DNA from: Lentimicrobiaceae bacterium
GTDB lineage: Bacteria; Bacteroidota; Bacteroidia; Bacteroidales; F082
DNA: 64,000 nt
Assembly: GCA_015061315.1 (NCBI GenBank)
Contig: SUWV01000007.1
Location: 1 to 64,000, forward strand
Reading direction: 5' to 3'
Shown: piece after piece, positions 8,370-17,443 of the stretch
Numbering within the stretch: position 1 is the stretch's first letter
Layout: each line of letters starts with the position of its first letter
Made by a program: the position numbers and the translations under genes
The notes under the pieces: generated by a model
The model's input: the letters and a program-made list of their open reading frames with translations, nothing else
Told to the model about the DNA's origin: nothing
Databases searched by the model: none

Positions 8370-9103
8370 ATTTTTCTTGGTTTAATTTTGCCTATCATAC
8401 CTCTCCATCTTAGATTGATGACGCCGAAGATAGCTTCTTTGAAGATGCCACCCGACATTTTTGATGTGCCTTCGGCTCTGTCGGTGAAGATGATAGGGAC
8501 TTCTTTGATTTTAAATCCTAACTTCCATGCGGTGTATTTCATTTCTATCTGGAATGCGTAACCGATGAATTTTATTCTGTCTAAATCTATGGTTTCTAAT
8601 ACTTTTCTTGTATAACAGACGAAGCCTGCAGTGGTGTCGCGAGTCTTCATTCTTGTCACGAAGCGGACGTAAGCTGAGGCGTAATACGACATAAGGACGC
8701 GACCCATAGGCCAGTTGACGACATTGACGCCAGTGATATAACGCGAGCCAATGGAGAGGTCGGTGCCGTTGGCACAAGCGTCGTGGAGTTTGATAAGGTC
8801 GTCAGGATTGTGGGAGAAGTCGGCATCCATTTCAAAAATATATTGATAGTCACGAGCTAAAGCCCATTTGAAACCGTGAATGTATGCTGTGCCGAGACCT
8901 AATTTGCCTTTTCTTTCTTCAATGAAAAGGCGGTCTGGAAATTCTTGCATCAGTCTTTTGACAATGTCGGCAGTGCCGTCAGGACTGTTATCTTCAATGA
9001 TAAGAATGTCGAACGACATAGGCATTCCGAAAACATAACGTATTATCTTTTCAATGTTTTCCTTTTCGTTGTATGTCGGTATAATTACAAGATTTTCAGA
9101 CAT
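8366..9103 (-). CDS. Polyprenol-phosphate mannosyltransferase-like glycosyltransferase (GT2)
   Basis: This 245-residue GT-A protein has the family start VIIPTYNEKENIEKI, the nucleotide-sugar motif EDNSPDGT and the metal motif DADFSHNP, closely following dolichol/polyprenol monophosphate mannose synthases (DPM1-like). There is no C-terminal membrane domain, so it is the short soluble type. It would charge polyprenol phosphate with a sugar for later use by GT39/GT-C enzymes, one of which is encoded at 42730-44295. A -7 promoter element lies 44 bp upstream. It overlaps pyrC by 4 bp, suggesting a small operon pointing leftwards. Confidence 0.82.
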   Translation of the reverse strand: MSENLVIIPTYNEKENIEKIIRYVFGMPMSFDILIIEDNSPDGTADIVKRLMQEFPDRLFIEERKGKLGLGTAYIHGFKWALARDYQYIFEMDADFSHNPDDLIKLHDACANGTDLSIGSRYITGVNVVNWPMGRVLMSYYASAYVRFVTRMKTRDTTAGFVCYTRKVLETIDLDRIKFIGYAFQIEMKYTAWKLGFKIKEVPIIFTDRAEGTSKMSGGIFKEAIFGVINLRWRGMIGKIKPRKI

Positions 9104-9147
9104 ATATTAATTTTTTATGTTGTGTTTTTAATTAATTATTACGAACA

Positions 9148-9155
9148 CAAATTTA
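9148..9155 (-). promoter_or_regulatory. -7 promoter element for the GT2-pyrC operon
   Basis: TAAATTTG on the minus strand, 44 bp upstream of the GT2 start codon at 9103. Confidence 0.5.
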
Positions 9156-9206
9156 ATAAATATTACTTAAATAATCTACTTATAAACGAAATAAAAATAT
9201 CATTTG

Positions 9207-11699
9207 TTATTCTTGATAGTAAATTCTTTTTACTCTTTGAGAAATACTTGTCAGTATTTCGTAAGGTATTGTATTGCAAGCTTCTGCTATTCTTTCCACT
9301 GGATAGTCCTCATTGAATAAGATAGCTGTGTCGTTTTCTTTGCAATCTATTCCTGTCAAGTCGATCATGCACATGTCCATGCATACGTTTCCGATGATAG
9401 GAGCGGCTTTACCGTTGACATAAAAACAAGCGTTGCCATTGCCGAGTTGTCGTTTCAAGCCGTCGGCATAACCTATTGGTACCACGCCAATTCTCGATTT
9501 TCTTTCTATGACGCCTTTTCTGCTGTAACCTATGGTCTCTCCAACTTCATATTCTTTGATTTGAACTATGGTGGTTTTTAATGAGATGACGGTCTTTAAC
9601 TTATCTTTGTCTTCTTCGCATGGCGCAATTCCATAGACTCCAATACCTAATCTTACCATATCATATTGATAGTCGGTGAAACGACTGATGCCAGCGCTGT
9701 TTAAGATATGTCTTATGATTTTGTATGGAAGCGCTTCTGTGATTTTAGTGCTCATTGCTTCAAAAACATCTATCTGTTTTTTCGTGAAATCGTTGAACTC
9801 AGGGCTGTCGGCTCCGGCAAGGTGCGAGAAGACACTCTTGACTATGATTTTGTCGTTGGATTTCAATCTGTTTAAAAGCGTCTCAATTTCATCTGACAAG
9901 AATCCGAGTCGATGCATGCCTGTGTCTAATTTGATATGAATGCCTATTGGTGAACAGAGAGGGACGTCTAAATTATTTATGGCGTCTTCCAATAAATTAA
10001 GGCTTCTGAAACTATAGATGTCAGGCTCTAAATTATTTTTGATGATGCTTTCATAGGTGTTGATTTCGGGTGTCATTACCATGATGGGAAGCGTGATGCC
10101 ACGACGTCTCAACTCTATGCCTTCGTCGGCGTATGCCACGGTGAGATAGTCGGCACGATGAAATTCAAGTACGTTGGAGACTTCAAAGTTACCGCTGCCG
10201 TAGGCAAAAGCTTTGACCATGACCATCAACTTAGTGTCTTTATTTAACTTGGAACGATAGTAGTTCATGTTCTTGACTAAGTTGTTGAGGTTTATTTCGA
10301 GAATGGTCTCATGTGCTTTCTCTTGTAACAGCTTGCTTATCTTCTCAAAACCAAATTCTCGCGCTCCTTTTATCAATATCATCTGGTTGTGGAAATTCTC
10401 TATCTGATGATTGGCTAGAAAATCTTTTACATCACGATAAAAAATCTTCTCTATATTGAATTTCTCGCTTTGACGTGTTATGGCTTCGCCTATACCTATT
10501 ATATATTCGACGCCTTTGTTTTTGAGTAGTTGCGCTATTTTTTCATATAACTCTTCTTCCCTTAACTCGCTTTGTAGAATGTCTGATAAAATAACAACTC
10601 TTTTTTTTCTGTGATGTTGCTGGTTCATGAAGTCGAGTGCTATCGTCAGAGCGTTGAAATCGGAATTGTAGCTGTCGTTGATAATCTCACAGTTGTTGAT
10701 ACCTGATTTCAATTCCATACGCATCGCGATAGGAGAGAGATGACGCATTTTTTTCTCTATGATTTCTTCTGAAATGTTGAGTTTTAATGCGGTAAGCCAA
10801 CAATGAATGGCGTTCTCTATGGAAGCGTCGTCTGTGAAAGGAATCGTGATTTTTAGGTTATGAGCTTTGAACTTTGTGCTATGAGCTTTTATGATAGTAT
10901 CATCTTCGTTTTTTTCGATAGAATAGACTTGAACGTCAGCGTCTTTGTTTTTCCTGCTCCATGTGAAAGTGTTGATATTCAACTTGTCGACAGCTTCTTT
11001 TATTTCTTTATGATCTAAACAATATATTAATGTGTCGACATCTTTAAAAAGTCTTAGCTTTTCCTCGATTTTATTTTCTATGCTATCGAAGTTCTTTCCG
11101 TGAGCTGCGCCTATATTTGAAAATATTCCTATCTTAGGTCGTATTATTTCCTCGAGATTATGCATCTCGTTGGGACGTGAGATGCCTGCTTCAAATATTC
11201 CAATATGGTGTGTCTCATCTAATTGCCATACCGATAATGGTACGCCAATCTGTGAGTTATAACTCTTAGGACTTCTGATTACCGATAATTCTGGACTTAA
11301 GATCTGATAGAGCCATTCTTTGATGATGGTCTTGCCGTTGCTGCCCGTTATTCCTATTATCGGTATGTCGAATTTTTTACGATGGTAAGCTGCTATTTTT
11401 TGTAATGCTTTCAGGCTGTCATCTACGAGAATGAATGTGGCTTGTTCATTTCTTCTTATTACGGACTCTATGTTTTCAGAATGTTCGATGACGAAAGCTC
11501 TTACTCCTTTGTCGTATAATTCGCTGATGTATTTGCACCCGTTGTTACGATGACTTCTCAATGCAAAGAATAACGTAGTGCATGGCGACGCAAGTAAACG
11601 GCTGTCGAACAATAAGTCGTTGATATAAATATTGTTGTTGTCTTTGCTTAAAATTTTACCATCAACAACAGAAGCTATTTTTTTAATGTCGTAAATCAT
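9207..11699 (-). CDS. murF/alr: Bifunctional MurF ligase / alanine racemase
   Basis: This 830-residue fusion joins two peptidoglycan-precursor enzymes. The N-terminal part (about 1-455) is MurF, with the ATP loop GITGSNGKT (116-124); it adds D-Ala-D-Ala to UDP-MurNAc-tripeptide. The C-terminal part (about 458-830) is a PLP alanine racemase that makes the D-Ala. The PLP lysine is K496 in VMVKAFAYGSG, and the late motifs are GYSRKG and GNVCMDMCMID. The fusion is well known in Bacteroidota and links substrate supply to use. The start ATG lies only 4 bp from a -7 promoter element, which suggests a very short or absent leader. Confidence 0.95.
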   Translation of the reverse strand: MIYDIKKIASVVDGKILSKDNNNIYINDLLFDSRLLASPCTTLFFALRSHRNNGCKYISELYDKGVRAFVIEHSENIESVIRRNEQATFILVDDSLKALQKIAAYHRKKFDIPIIGITGSNGKTIIKEWLYQILSPELSVIRSPKSYNSQIGVPLSVWQLDETHHIGIFEAGISRPNEMHNLEEIIRPKIGIFSNIGAAHGKNFDSIENKIEEKLRLFKDVDTLIYCLDHKEIKEAVDKLNINTFTWSRKNKDADVQVYSIEKNEDDTIIKAHSTKFKAHNLKITIPFTDDASIENAIHCWLTALKLNISEEIIEKKMRHLSPIAMRMELKSGINNCEIINDSYNSDFNALTIALDFMNQQHHRKKRVVILSDILQSELREEELYEKIAQLLKNKGVEYIIGIGEAITRQSEKFNIEKIFYRDVKDFLANHQIENFHNQMILIKGAREFGFEKISKLLQEKAHETILEINLNNLVKNMNYYRSKLNKDTKLMVMVKAFAYGSGNFEVSNVLEFHRADYLTVAYADEGIELRRRGITLPIMVMTPEINTYESIIKNNLEPDIYSFRSLNLLEDAINNLDVPLCSPIGIHIKLDTGMHRLGFLSDEIETLLNRLKSNDKIIVKSVFSHLAGADSPEFNDFTKKQIDVFEAMSTKITEALPYKIIRHILNSAGISRFTDYQYDMVRLGIGVYGIAPCEEDKDKLKTVISLKTTIVQIKEYEVGETIGYSRKGVIERKSRIGVVPIGYADGLKRQLGNGNACFYVNGKAAPIIGNVCMDMCMIDLTGIDCKENDTAILFNEDYPVERIAEACNTIPYEILTSISQRVKRIYYQE

Positions 11700-11703
11700 A
11701 TTG

Positions 11704-11711
11704 CAAACTTA
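11704..11711 (-). promoter_or_regulatory. -7 promoter element abutting the murF-alr start codon
   Basis: TAAGTTTG on the minus strand ends 4 bp before the ATG at 11697-11699. If used, transcription would begin at or inside the start codon. Confidence 0.4.
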
Positions 11712-11762
11712 CGAAAAAGACTTTGAACTTTGAACGATAGAGAGTGAAGTTTTTTTAAGTCA

Positions 11763-11812
11763 ATTCTTCATTCTTCATTCTTAATTCTTAATTCTTCATT
11801 CCTCATTCCTCC
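11763..11812. repeat. Degenerate 7-bp tandem repeat at the 3' end of pdxA
   Basis: Seven heptamers run from 11763: ATTCTTC twice, ATTCTTA twice, ATTCTTC, ATTCCTC twice. On the minus strand the array encodes the last residues of PdxA (RRNEE) and supplies its TGA stop at 11796-11798. Confidence 0.85.
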
Positions 11813-12818
11813 TGTTCCTTAATATATCAAGTGCGAGGTAAATAGCATGTCGGAACGAGTCCGGATTTGCTATGTTTCTGTTTGCAATGTCGTAGCCTGT
11901 TCCATGGTCGGGTGCTGTTCTGACGATTGGCAATCCTGCTGTGAAATTGACTCCGCCATCAACAGCTAATGTCTTGAAAGGTATCATGGCTTGGTCGTGG
12001 TACATACACAAGATGCCGTCGTATTTTATCCAAGCTGCCGAGCCGAAGAAGCCGTCGGCAGAGAAAGGTCCGAATACCAACTGGTTTTTCTCTTTAGCTT
12101 CTTTTATTGCGGGAATTATAATATCTATTTCTTCTTTGCCGTACAAACCGTTTTCGCCAGTATGTGGGTTAAGTCCCATGACAGCAATACGCGGATGTGT
12201 TATGCCAAAATCTTTTTGCAATGTCTTGATGAAAACATCGATTTTATTGTTGATAAGTTCTTTAGTAATGATGTTGTGAACTTCTTTCAATGCTACGTGA
12301 TTGGTGACGCTGCCTATTCTCAGTTTGTTAGATACCATCAGCATCAGCGGGACGTGTTCTTTGTAGAAAGTGCTGATGTATTTTTTCTGACTTGAAAATT
12401 GAAACTGATCCGACTGTATGCTTTTTTTGTTTACAGGTGCTGTTACCAAAGCGTCGAGCTTACCCTTGTTTAAATCATCGACAGCTAACTTCAAAGCGTC
12501 GAATGATGCCTTGCCAGAGATCTCTGTCGCGATACCAGGTTCAATCTTCAACTCCTCATCGGTATGGTTGATGAAGTTAATCCTGCCAGCTTGAGCCTGC
12601 TGCGCATCTCTGATAAGAGAATAGGAGAGCTCTTCCATGTTAAAATTTTTTTTGTAATAAGAAAAGACTTTCGATTGCCCATATACAATAGGAATAAAAG
12701 AGTCGAAGATTCTACTGTCGCAAAGAGTTTTCAGGATAATCTCATAACCAATGCCGTTGATGTCACCTTGTGTGATACCTATGACGGGCAATTTTTGGGA
12801 GTCTTTCTGTATTAACAT
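11796..12818 (-). CDS. pdxA: 4-hydroxythreonine-4-phosphate dehydrogenase
   Basis: This NAD-dependent dehydrogenase acts in the DXP-dependent pyridoxal phosphate pathway. The PdxA motifs are GITQGDINGIGYEI at the N-terminus, VTNHVALKEV, MGLNPHTGENG and MYHDQAMIPFK, which hold the metal-binding histidines. The frame is open to 12872, but I place the start at the ATG at 12818 (MLIQKDSQ, 340 residues). This matches the family N-terminus, and a -7 promoter element at 12842-12849 lies inside the longer version. The C-terminal RRNEE and the stop codon come from a heptamer array. Confidence 0.92.
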   Translation of the reverse strand: MLIQKDSQKLPVIGITQGDINGIGYEIILKTLCDSRIFDSFIPIVYGQSKVFSYYKKNFNMEELSYSLIRDAQQAQAGRINFINHTDEELKIEPGIATEISGKASFDALKLAVDDLNKGKLDALVTAPVNKKSIQSDQFQFSSQKKYISTFYKEHVPLMLMVSNKLRIGSVTNHVALKEVHNIITKELINNKIDVFIKTLQKDFGITHPRIAVMGLNPHTGENGLYGKEEIDIIIPAIKEAKEKNQLVFGPFSADGFFGSAAWIKYDGILCMYHDQAMIPFKTLAVDGGVNFTAGLPIVRTAPDHGTGYDIANRNIANPDSFRHAIYLALDILRNRRNEE

Positions 12819-12841
12819 GATAGGTCGATTTTGGAAGACTC

Positions 12842-12849
12842 CAAATTTA
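12842..12849 (-). promoter_or_regulatory. -7 promoter element for pdxA
   Basis: TAAATTTG on the minus strand, 23 bp before the ATG at 12818. Its position supports the shorter PdxA start. Confidence 0.5.
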
Positions 12850-12901
12850 TGATAAAAAAAATAAAAAATCAAGTAATAATGAAATTAAATGATTATTTTT
12901 T

Positions 12902-14140
12902 TTATAATCCTTTGTAAATCATCAAATTGATATTGTCATCGCTGAAGATTTCGTTAGCGACGTCCAAAATGTCGTCCGACTTGAGATTTCTTATCTTTTT
13001 CACTGTTTCCGACAATGGCTCTATGCCTTCTTTGGTGAAGGCTGCTCTTGTCATCGATAGTAGCTCGCCTAATCCTGATTCGCAGCTCAACGCTAACTGT
13101 CCTACTAATTGGTTCTGTGCGTTAGATAACTGTATGCTGCCAAGTTTGTTGTTCTTCAGCTTGTTTAATTCCTTAAAGACTAGGTCGATGGCTTTGTCTA
13201 ACGACTGAGGATCTACGCCCATATAAATGGAATAGTTGCCGGTGTCGGAATATGCGTTATATTGCGATTCGATGGTATAGGCAAAACCGTATTTCTCTCT
13301 GATGTTGAGATTTAACCTCGAGTTCATGCCTGGACCTCCTAAGATGTTGTTCAGCAATACCATCTGCATTTTCTTGGCGCTGTCGATATGATATGCCAAA
13401 CCTCCGATGATGCAGTGCGACAAATGATTGTTCCTTTCTTCTATCTTGTTGAAAACAGGCAATTTGCTAAATGTAGTCCTATGCGATACGGTAGTCTTCT
13501 TTTGGAAATCGCTGAAGTGTGATATTATCTTGTTCTTGAATTTATTGAAAGGTATGTCGCCAATAGTCGCGATGACCATTTTGTCGGTGGAATAATTATT
13601 TCTTAGGAAACGTATTATGTCGTTACGCGAGTAGCTGTTGACTAAATCGACGGTTCCCAAGATGTTACGTCCCATCTCGTGTCCTCTGTAGAGATTGTTT
13701 TCAAATTCGTCGAATATCTCTTCGGCTGGGCTGTCGCGATATGAGTTTATCTCATCGATGATGACTTCCTTTTCTTTTTCTAATTCGTTGGCAGGATATG
13801 TGCTGTTAAAGGCGATGTCGGAAATCAAGTCGATGGCTTTGTTATAATATTCTTTTAAAAAAGAGGCGTGTATGCAGGTCTCTTCTTTTGTTGTGTACGC
13901 GTTGAGCTCGCCGCCTACGTTTTCGAGACAGCTCAGGATATGAAAGGCTTTGCGTTTTTTCGTGCCTTTAAACAACAAATGTTCAATGAAATGAGCTAAG
14001 CCGTTTTCATTGCTTAGCTCATCACGCATACCAGTGCTAACCATCAACGACAGATGCGCAATAGCTCCTGGTCTATGTCTATGTATGATTTTTATGCCAT
14101 TTGGCAAAATGTATTCAGAGATAATACCTTCTTCTGGCAT
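12902..14140 (-). CDS. M16-family zinc peptidase
   Basis: This 412-residue protein is a single M16B-type peptidase with the inverted zinc motif HFIEH (H50, E53, H54) and the downstream glutamate region EKEKEVIIDEINSYRD that supplies the third ligand. The second half carries the domain typical of the C-terminal M16 fold, including GGPGMNSRLNLNIREKYGFAY. There is no signal peptide, so it is probably cytoplasmic. M16B enzymes degrade peptides or process presequence-like substrates. It lies 21 bp downstream of the lipoprotein gene on the same strand. Confidence 0.9.
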   Translation of the reverse strand: MPEEGIISEYILPNGIKIIHRHRPGAIAHLSLMVSTGMRDELSNENGLAHFIEHLLFKGTKKRKAFHILSCLENVGGELNAYTTKEETCIHASFLKEYYNKAIDLISDIAFNSTYPANELEKEKEVIIDEINSYRDSPAEEIFDEFENNLYRGHEMGRNILGTVDLVNSYSRNDIIRFLRNNYSTDKMVIATIGDIPFNKFKNKIISHFSDFQKKTTVSHRTTFSKLPVFNKIEERNNHLSHCIIGGLAYHIDSAKKMQMVLLNNILGGPGMNSRLNLNIREKYGFAYTIESQYNAYSDTGNYSIYMGVDPQSLDKAIDLVFKELNKLKNNKLGSIQLSNAQNQLVGQLALSCESGLGELLSMTRAAFTKEGIEPLSETVKKIRNLKSDDILDVANEIFSDDNINLMIYKGL

Positions 14141-14161
14141 ACTTGAAAATCCTCAATTATT

Positions 14162-15220
14162 TTATTTCATCCAAATATCGAATAAGCTTTCGTTTTGTGA
14201 GTGTGTTGGCTTGCTGCTGTTTCTTCCTGAGAGCCAGAGGTTATTCTCTGCCAAGCCGTCTTCATCTTTTAATACTCTGTATGAATTCTTTGCATACATG
14301 TTCGGATTTCCGCTGTTCTCTAACAATACCACAGCAGTATGGAAATCTTCGAGACCGGCATCAGTCTTCTTGCCACTGAAAATGAATGACTGCTGTGCAT
14401 AATAACCTTGTACGTATCCATCAACGACATAATAACATGTAAATAAGTCGTTGCTACCTGTTATCTTTACACCGTATTGAACCACCTCTTCGTAGTCACC
14501 TTTTACAACATCATATTGTTTTCCATAGAAATTCATTTGCTTGTTGGTGTATATAAATCCCATGTATCTGTCGGAATATACTTGCACAGAATCTGGATTC
14601 TCAGCGTATGATTCGTAGATCAAAATGTGAGGAGATGAGACATATTCGCCTTGCATGTTAGGAGGAGTGACGCCAGAATACACTGGGAAGTGTTGTGTTA
14701 CCTCGTCATATATTTCATCAGGGAGAACATATTTAGGTACGGCTCTAACCAGATTGTCATTGTCTTTTTTAGACAAATCGCCTTTAAAGTAACCTCTAAT
14801 TTCTGTGCTATATTGGTCGGTGCATTTGATGTCTATCGTATATCCATCTGAAGATCTGTCTATTTTAACGACACCGGAATTTACTTTTGCCATGCTGCTG
14901 TATGTGCCGTTAGAGTTGTGACCTAATACCCATGAGCCATCTGGATTACGGTAAGTAGAACTTGCTATTCTTTCAGCTTCTTTAGATATGAAAGTGAAAT
15001 TGATGAAATTTTTGCCGCTTTCGTCATATAAACGTAAGTCTACATTAAATCCACCTTCGACTTCGCCGTTGTTTATAATGCTTCCCGATTTTATCTCGTA
15101 TGTTGAGTCGCCTATCTTAAAGTAGTTGTCTGGAGTTTTATTTCTTCTACATGATAACGAGAATACTACAGCTATTAGTAATGTGCTGACCTTTAATAAG
15201 TTTAAAACGTTTGATTTCAT
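14162..15220 (-). CDS. Lipoprotein of unknown function
   Basis: I place the start at 15220 (MKSNVLNLL), which gives a lipoprotein signal peptide ending in FSLSC (Cys24). The upstream part of the open frame to 15280 contains the promoter element. The mature 330 residues are beta-rich with repeated aromatic and Gly-rich strands and no motif I recognise. Being lipidated it should sit in the inner or outer membrane. It shares a divergent promoter region with the outer-membrane protein at 15366 and is followed by the M16 peptidase gene. Confidence 0.7.
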   Translation of the reverse strand: MKSNVLNLLKVSTLLIAVVFSLSCRRNKTPDNYFKIGDSTYEIKSGSIINNGEVEGGFNVDLRLYDESGKNFINFTFISKEAERIASSTYRNPDGSWVLGHNSNGTYSSMAKVNSGVVKIDRSSDGYTIDIKCTDQYSTEIRGYFKGDLSKKDNDNLVRAVPKYVLPDEIYDEVTQHFPVYSGVTPPNMQGEYVSSPHILIYESYAENPDSVQVYSDRYMGFIYTNKQMNFYGKQYDVVKGDYEEVVQYGVKITGSNDLFTCYYVVDGYVQGYYAQQSFIFSGKKTDAGLEDFHTAVVLLENSGNPNMYAKNSYRVLKDEDGLAENNLWLSGRNSSKPTHSQNESLFDIWMK

Positions 15221-15237
15221 AATTAATTTTATTTCTG

Positions 15238-15245
15238 CAAATTTA
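15238..15245 (-). promoter_or_regulatory. -7 promoter element for the lipoprotein-M16 operon
   Basis: TAAATTTG on the minus strand, 17 bp upstream of the chosen start at 15220. Confidence 0.5.
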
Positions 15246-15335
15246 AAAATAATTTTCTGATTATAACGACTTTTTAACATAAATTAACATGATTAATTTA
15301 TGCATAGAAAATAACGACGACTCAAAAACGTTTAT

Positions 15336-15343
15336 TATATTTG
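15336..15343 (+). promoter_or_regulatory. -7 promoter element for the outer-membrane protein-waaA operon
   Basis: TATATTTG, 22 bp before the ATG at 15366. It is divergent from the element at 15238-15245. Confidence 0.55.
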
Positions 15344-15365
15344 CAATGCGTAAATTTTTAGTAGT

Positions 15366-16133
15366 ATGAAATTGAAATCTTTATTCTTATTGTTACTTAT
15401 AGTTTCTCCTTTTATGGTTGAAGCACAGAAAGATATTAAGAAGGAACGTATCTCCACAACGATGTTCAGCGCCACATATTCGTATCAGTTTCCTGGTGCC
15501 GACACCAAAGTGATTTATGGTAATAACTCTACCGTTGGTGCGAGTGTGTTGTATAAGACCGACAAAAACTGGTTGTGGACTGCCAATGCTAACTTCATTT
15601 TCGGTGAGAAGATAAGTGCTTCTCGTGAAGATATTTTAGGTATCATATTAGATAGCAACGGTGAATTGATTACGGGCGATGGAATCTGGGGTAGCTATGC
15701 AATGTTTGAGCGCGGCTATCATCTTCAAGCTAAAGTCGGTAAGGTCTTTAATGTATGCGCGCCTAATCCTAACTGCGGCTTCTTCATTAACGGCGGACTT
15801 GGATACCTGCTCAACAGAATAAGAATAGAGTTTTCTTCTTACGCTTCAACGCCACCTAATCTCGCCGACGACTATCGTTACGGATACGACAGAATGCGCG
15901 GTGGCTTCGCATACTCAGGCGAAATAGGTTATATGTATCTGAGCAACTCCCGCGTGCTTAACTTCTCCGTGTCGTTAGAATTTATCCAAGCTCACACTAA
16001 GTCGTTGCGCCAATGGGATTTTAACCTGATGGGTCCCGACCTTAAAAATTATATCGACAGATACTACGGAATACGTGTCGCAATATTTATTCCTACATAT
16101 AAGAGAATGCCTTTAGATTATTATTACTACTAA
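15366..16133 (+). CDS. Predicted outer-membrane beta-barrel protein
   Basis: This 255-residue protein has a signal peptide (MKLKSLFLLLLIVSPFMVEAQ) and alternating hydrophobic/aromatic strands such as WLWTANANFIFGEK and GFFINGGLGYLLNRI that suggest a small barrel. It ends in an aromatic-rich tail (LDYYYY). waaA follows after 2 bp, so the pair is cotranscribed. A link to lipopolysaccharide or outer-membrane biogenesis is therefore plausible but is only inferred from position. I do not recognise a named family. Confidence 0.6.
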   Translation: MKLKSLFLLLLIVSPFMVEAQKDIKKERISTTMFSATYSYQFPGADTKVIYGNNSTVGASVLYKTDKNWLWTANANFIFGEKISASREDILGIILDSNGELITGDGIWGSYAMFERGYHLQAKVGKVFNVCAPNPNCGFFINGGLGYLLNRIRIEFSSYASTPPNLADDYRYGYDRMRGGFAYSGEIGYMYLSNSRVLNFSVSLEFIQAHTKSLRQWDFNLMGPDLKNYIDRYYGIRVAIFIPTYKRMPLDYYYY

Positions 16134-16135
16134 TC

Positions 16136-17374
16136 ATGAAAATCTTGTATTCACTCGCAATAAGATTGTACAGCGGAGCCATAGCCTTGGCTTCTCTCTT
16201 GGGAAATAAGAAAGCTAGACTTTGGTGGAAAGGTAGAAAAAATCAATGGGATAACTTGAAATCTCTTGATAAAAACGACGAATGGATATGGTTTCATGTC
16301 TCTTCATTGGGTGAGTTTGAGCAGGGCTTGCCTGTTATCGAGAGCATGAAAAAGAAATTCCCTCACTATAAAATATTGCTGACATTCTTCTCACCTTCGG
16401 GATATGAAATAAGAAAGGATTTTCAACTCGCTGATAAAGTGGCGTATATGCCCTCCGATACCTCTACAAACGCTAAGAAGCTCCTGAAGAATTTTAATAT
16501 TAAAATGGCTTTCTTCGTGAAATATGACTTCTGGTTCAATTACATGAAGGCTCTTAAAAATAATGATATACCTTTATACTACATATCGGCATTGCTGCAT
16601 CCTGATCATTACTTCTTTAAATTCTATGCCTCTTGGTTTAGAAAGCAGCTGTTTAACGTGTCTCATTTCTTCGTACAAAACGACGATACAGCTAAGCTGT
16701 TGAAGTCAATAGGAATTAAAGATGTTACAGTCACTGGCGATACTCGCTTCGACAGGGTGTATGAGATAGCTAAACAGTCGAAGTCGTTTCCTGAGATAGA
16801 AGATTTTATCGCGGGAAGAAAATGTATAATAGCGGGTAGCTCGTGGCAACCTGATGAAAAATTCCTCATACCTTTTTCTAAAAATATGCCCGACGACTAT
16901 TGTATGATAATAGCGCCTCACGACATCGCTGAGTCTCATATAAAACAAATCACTTCTCAGTATGAGAGTCAGCAGTCGATCGTTTATAGTCAACAGGTCA
17001 ACGAGACAACATGTCAACAAGTTAATAAGCCAAAAGTCCTTATTATTGATACGATAGGTATTTTGAAGCAGATTTATAAATATGCTCGTTTTGCTTACGT
17101 TGGCGGTGGTTTTATGAACAGCATTCATAATACGCAAGAGGCTCTTGTCTTTGGATGCCCTGTGGTCGTTGGTCCGAAATATCATAAGTTTGTCGAAGCT
17201 GTCGATTTAGTTGAGAAAGGTGGAATGTTCTCTGTCACAAATCAACAGGAATTCGATGAGATATTTGAGAAACTGATGAACGACGATGCCTTTTATAGCA
17301 AGGCATCTGGAATATGCCAGGATTATATCCAACTTAGCATCGGAGCTACGGAGAAGATTATGGCGAGGGTTTGA
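16136..17374 (+). CDS. waaA: 3-deoxy-D-manno-octulosonic acid transferase
   Basis: This 412-residue GT30 enzyme transfers Kdo from CMP-Kdo to lipid A precursor at the inner face of the inner membrane. Recognisable features are the N-terminal hydrophobic anchor, HVSSLGEFEQG with the catalytic Glu, TGDTRFDRV in the centre and GGGFMNSIHNTQEAL in the CMP-Kdo-binding half. Residues about 275-300 (SQQ/VYSQQVNE) are encoded by a 7/8-bp tandem array and form a probable lineage-specific loop. The stop codon lies in another octamer array. Confidence 0.9.
   Translation: MKILYSLAIRLYSGAIALASLLGNKKARLWWKGRKNQWDNLKSLDKNDEWIWFHVSSLGEFEQGLPVIESMKKKFPHYKILLTFFSPSGYEIRKDFQLADKVAYMPSDTSTNAKKLLKNFNIKMAFFVKYDFWFNYMKALKNNDIPLYYISALLHPDHYFFKFYASWFRKQLFNVSHFFVQNDDTAKLLKSIGIKDVTVTGDTRFDRVYEIAKQSKSFPEIEDFIAGRKCIIAGSSWQPDEKFLIPFSKNMPDDYCMIIAPHDIAESHIKQITSQYESQQSIVYSQQVNETTCQQVNKPKVLIIDTIGILKQIYKYARFAYVGGGFMNSIHNTQEALVFGCPVVVGPKYHKFVEAVDLVEKGGMFSVTNQQEFDEIFEKLMNDDAFYSKASGICQDYIQLSIGATEKIMARV
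16968..17032. repeat. 7/8-bp tandem array inside waaA
   Basis: Imperfect units AGTCAGC, AGTCGAT, AGTCAAC, AGGTCAAC, GAGACAAC, ATGTCAAC and AAGTTAAT are read in frame as a Gln/Val/Ser/Asn-rich loop. Composition matches the arrays in the ComEA-like gene and at 27374-27436. Confidence 0.6.
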
Positions 17375-17433
17375 GAATTTGAGAAACTGAGAATTTGAGA
17401 ATTTTCAGGTTTTCAGATTTTCAATTTTTCAGA
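17370..17433. repeat. Degenerate 8-bp tandem repeat between waaA and mfd
   Basis: Eight octamers run from 17370: TTTGAGAA twice, ACTGAGAA, TTTGAGAA, then TTTTCAGG, TTTTCAGA, TTTTCAAT, TTTTCAGA. The waaA stop codon TGA (17372-17374) is inside the first unit. Midway the units change from GAGAA to its inverse-like TTTTCAG, so the array could fold on itself between the convergent genes. Confidence 0.85.
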
Positions 17434-17443
17434 TTTAATAAAG

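Noticed and set aside
12819-12872. Longer PdxA N-terminus starting at 12872
   Set aside because: The extra residues do not match the family and contain a promoter element; the ATG at 12818 fits better.
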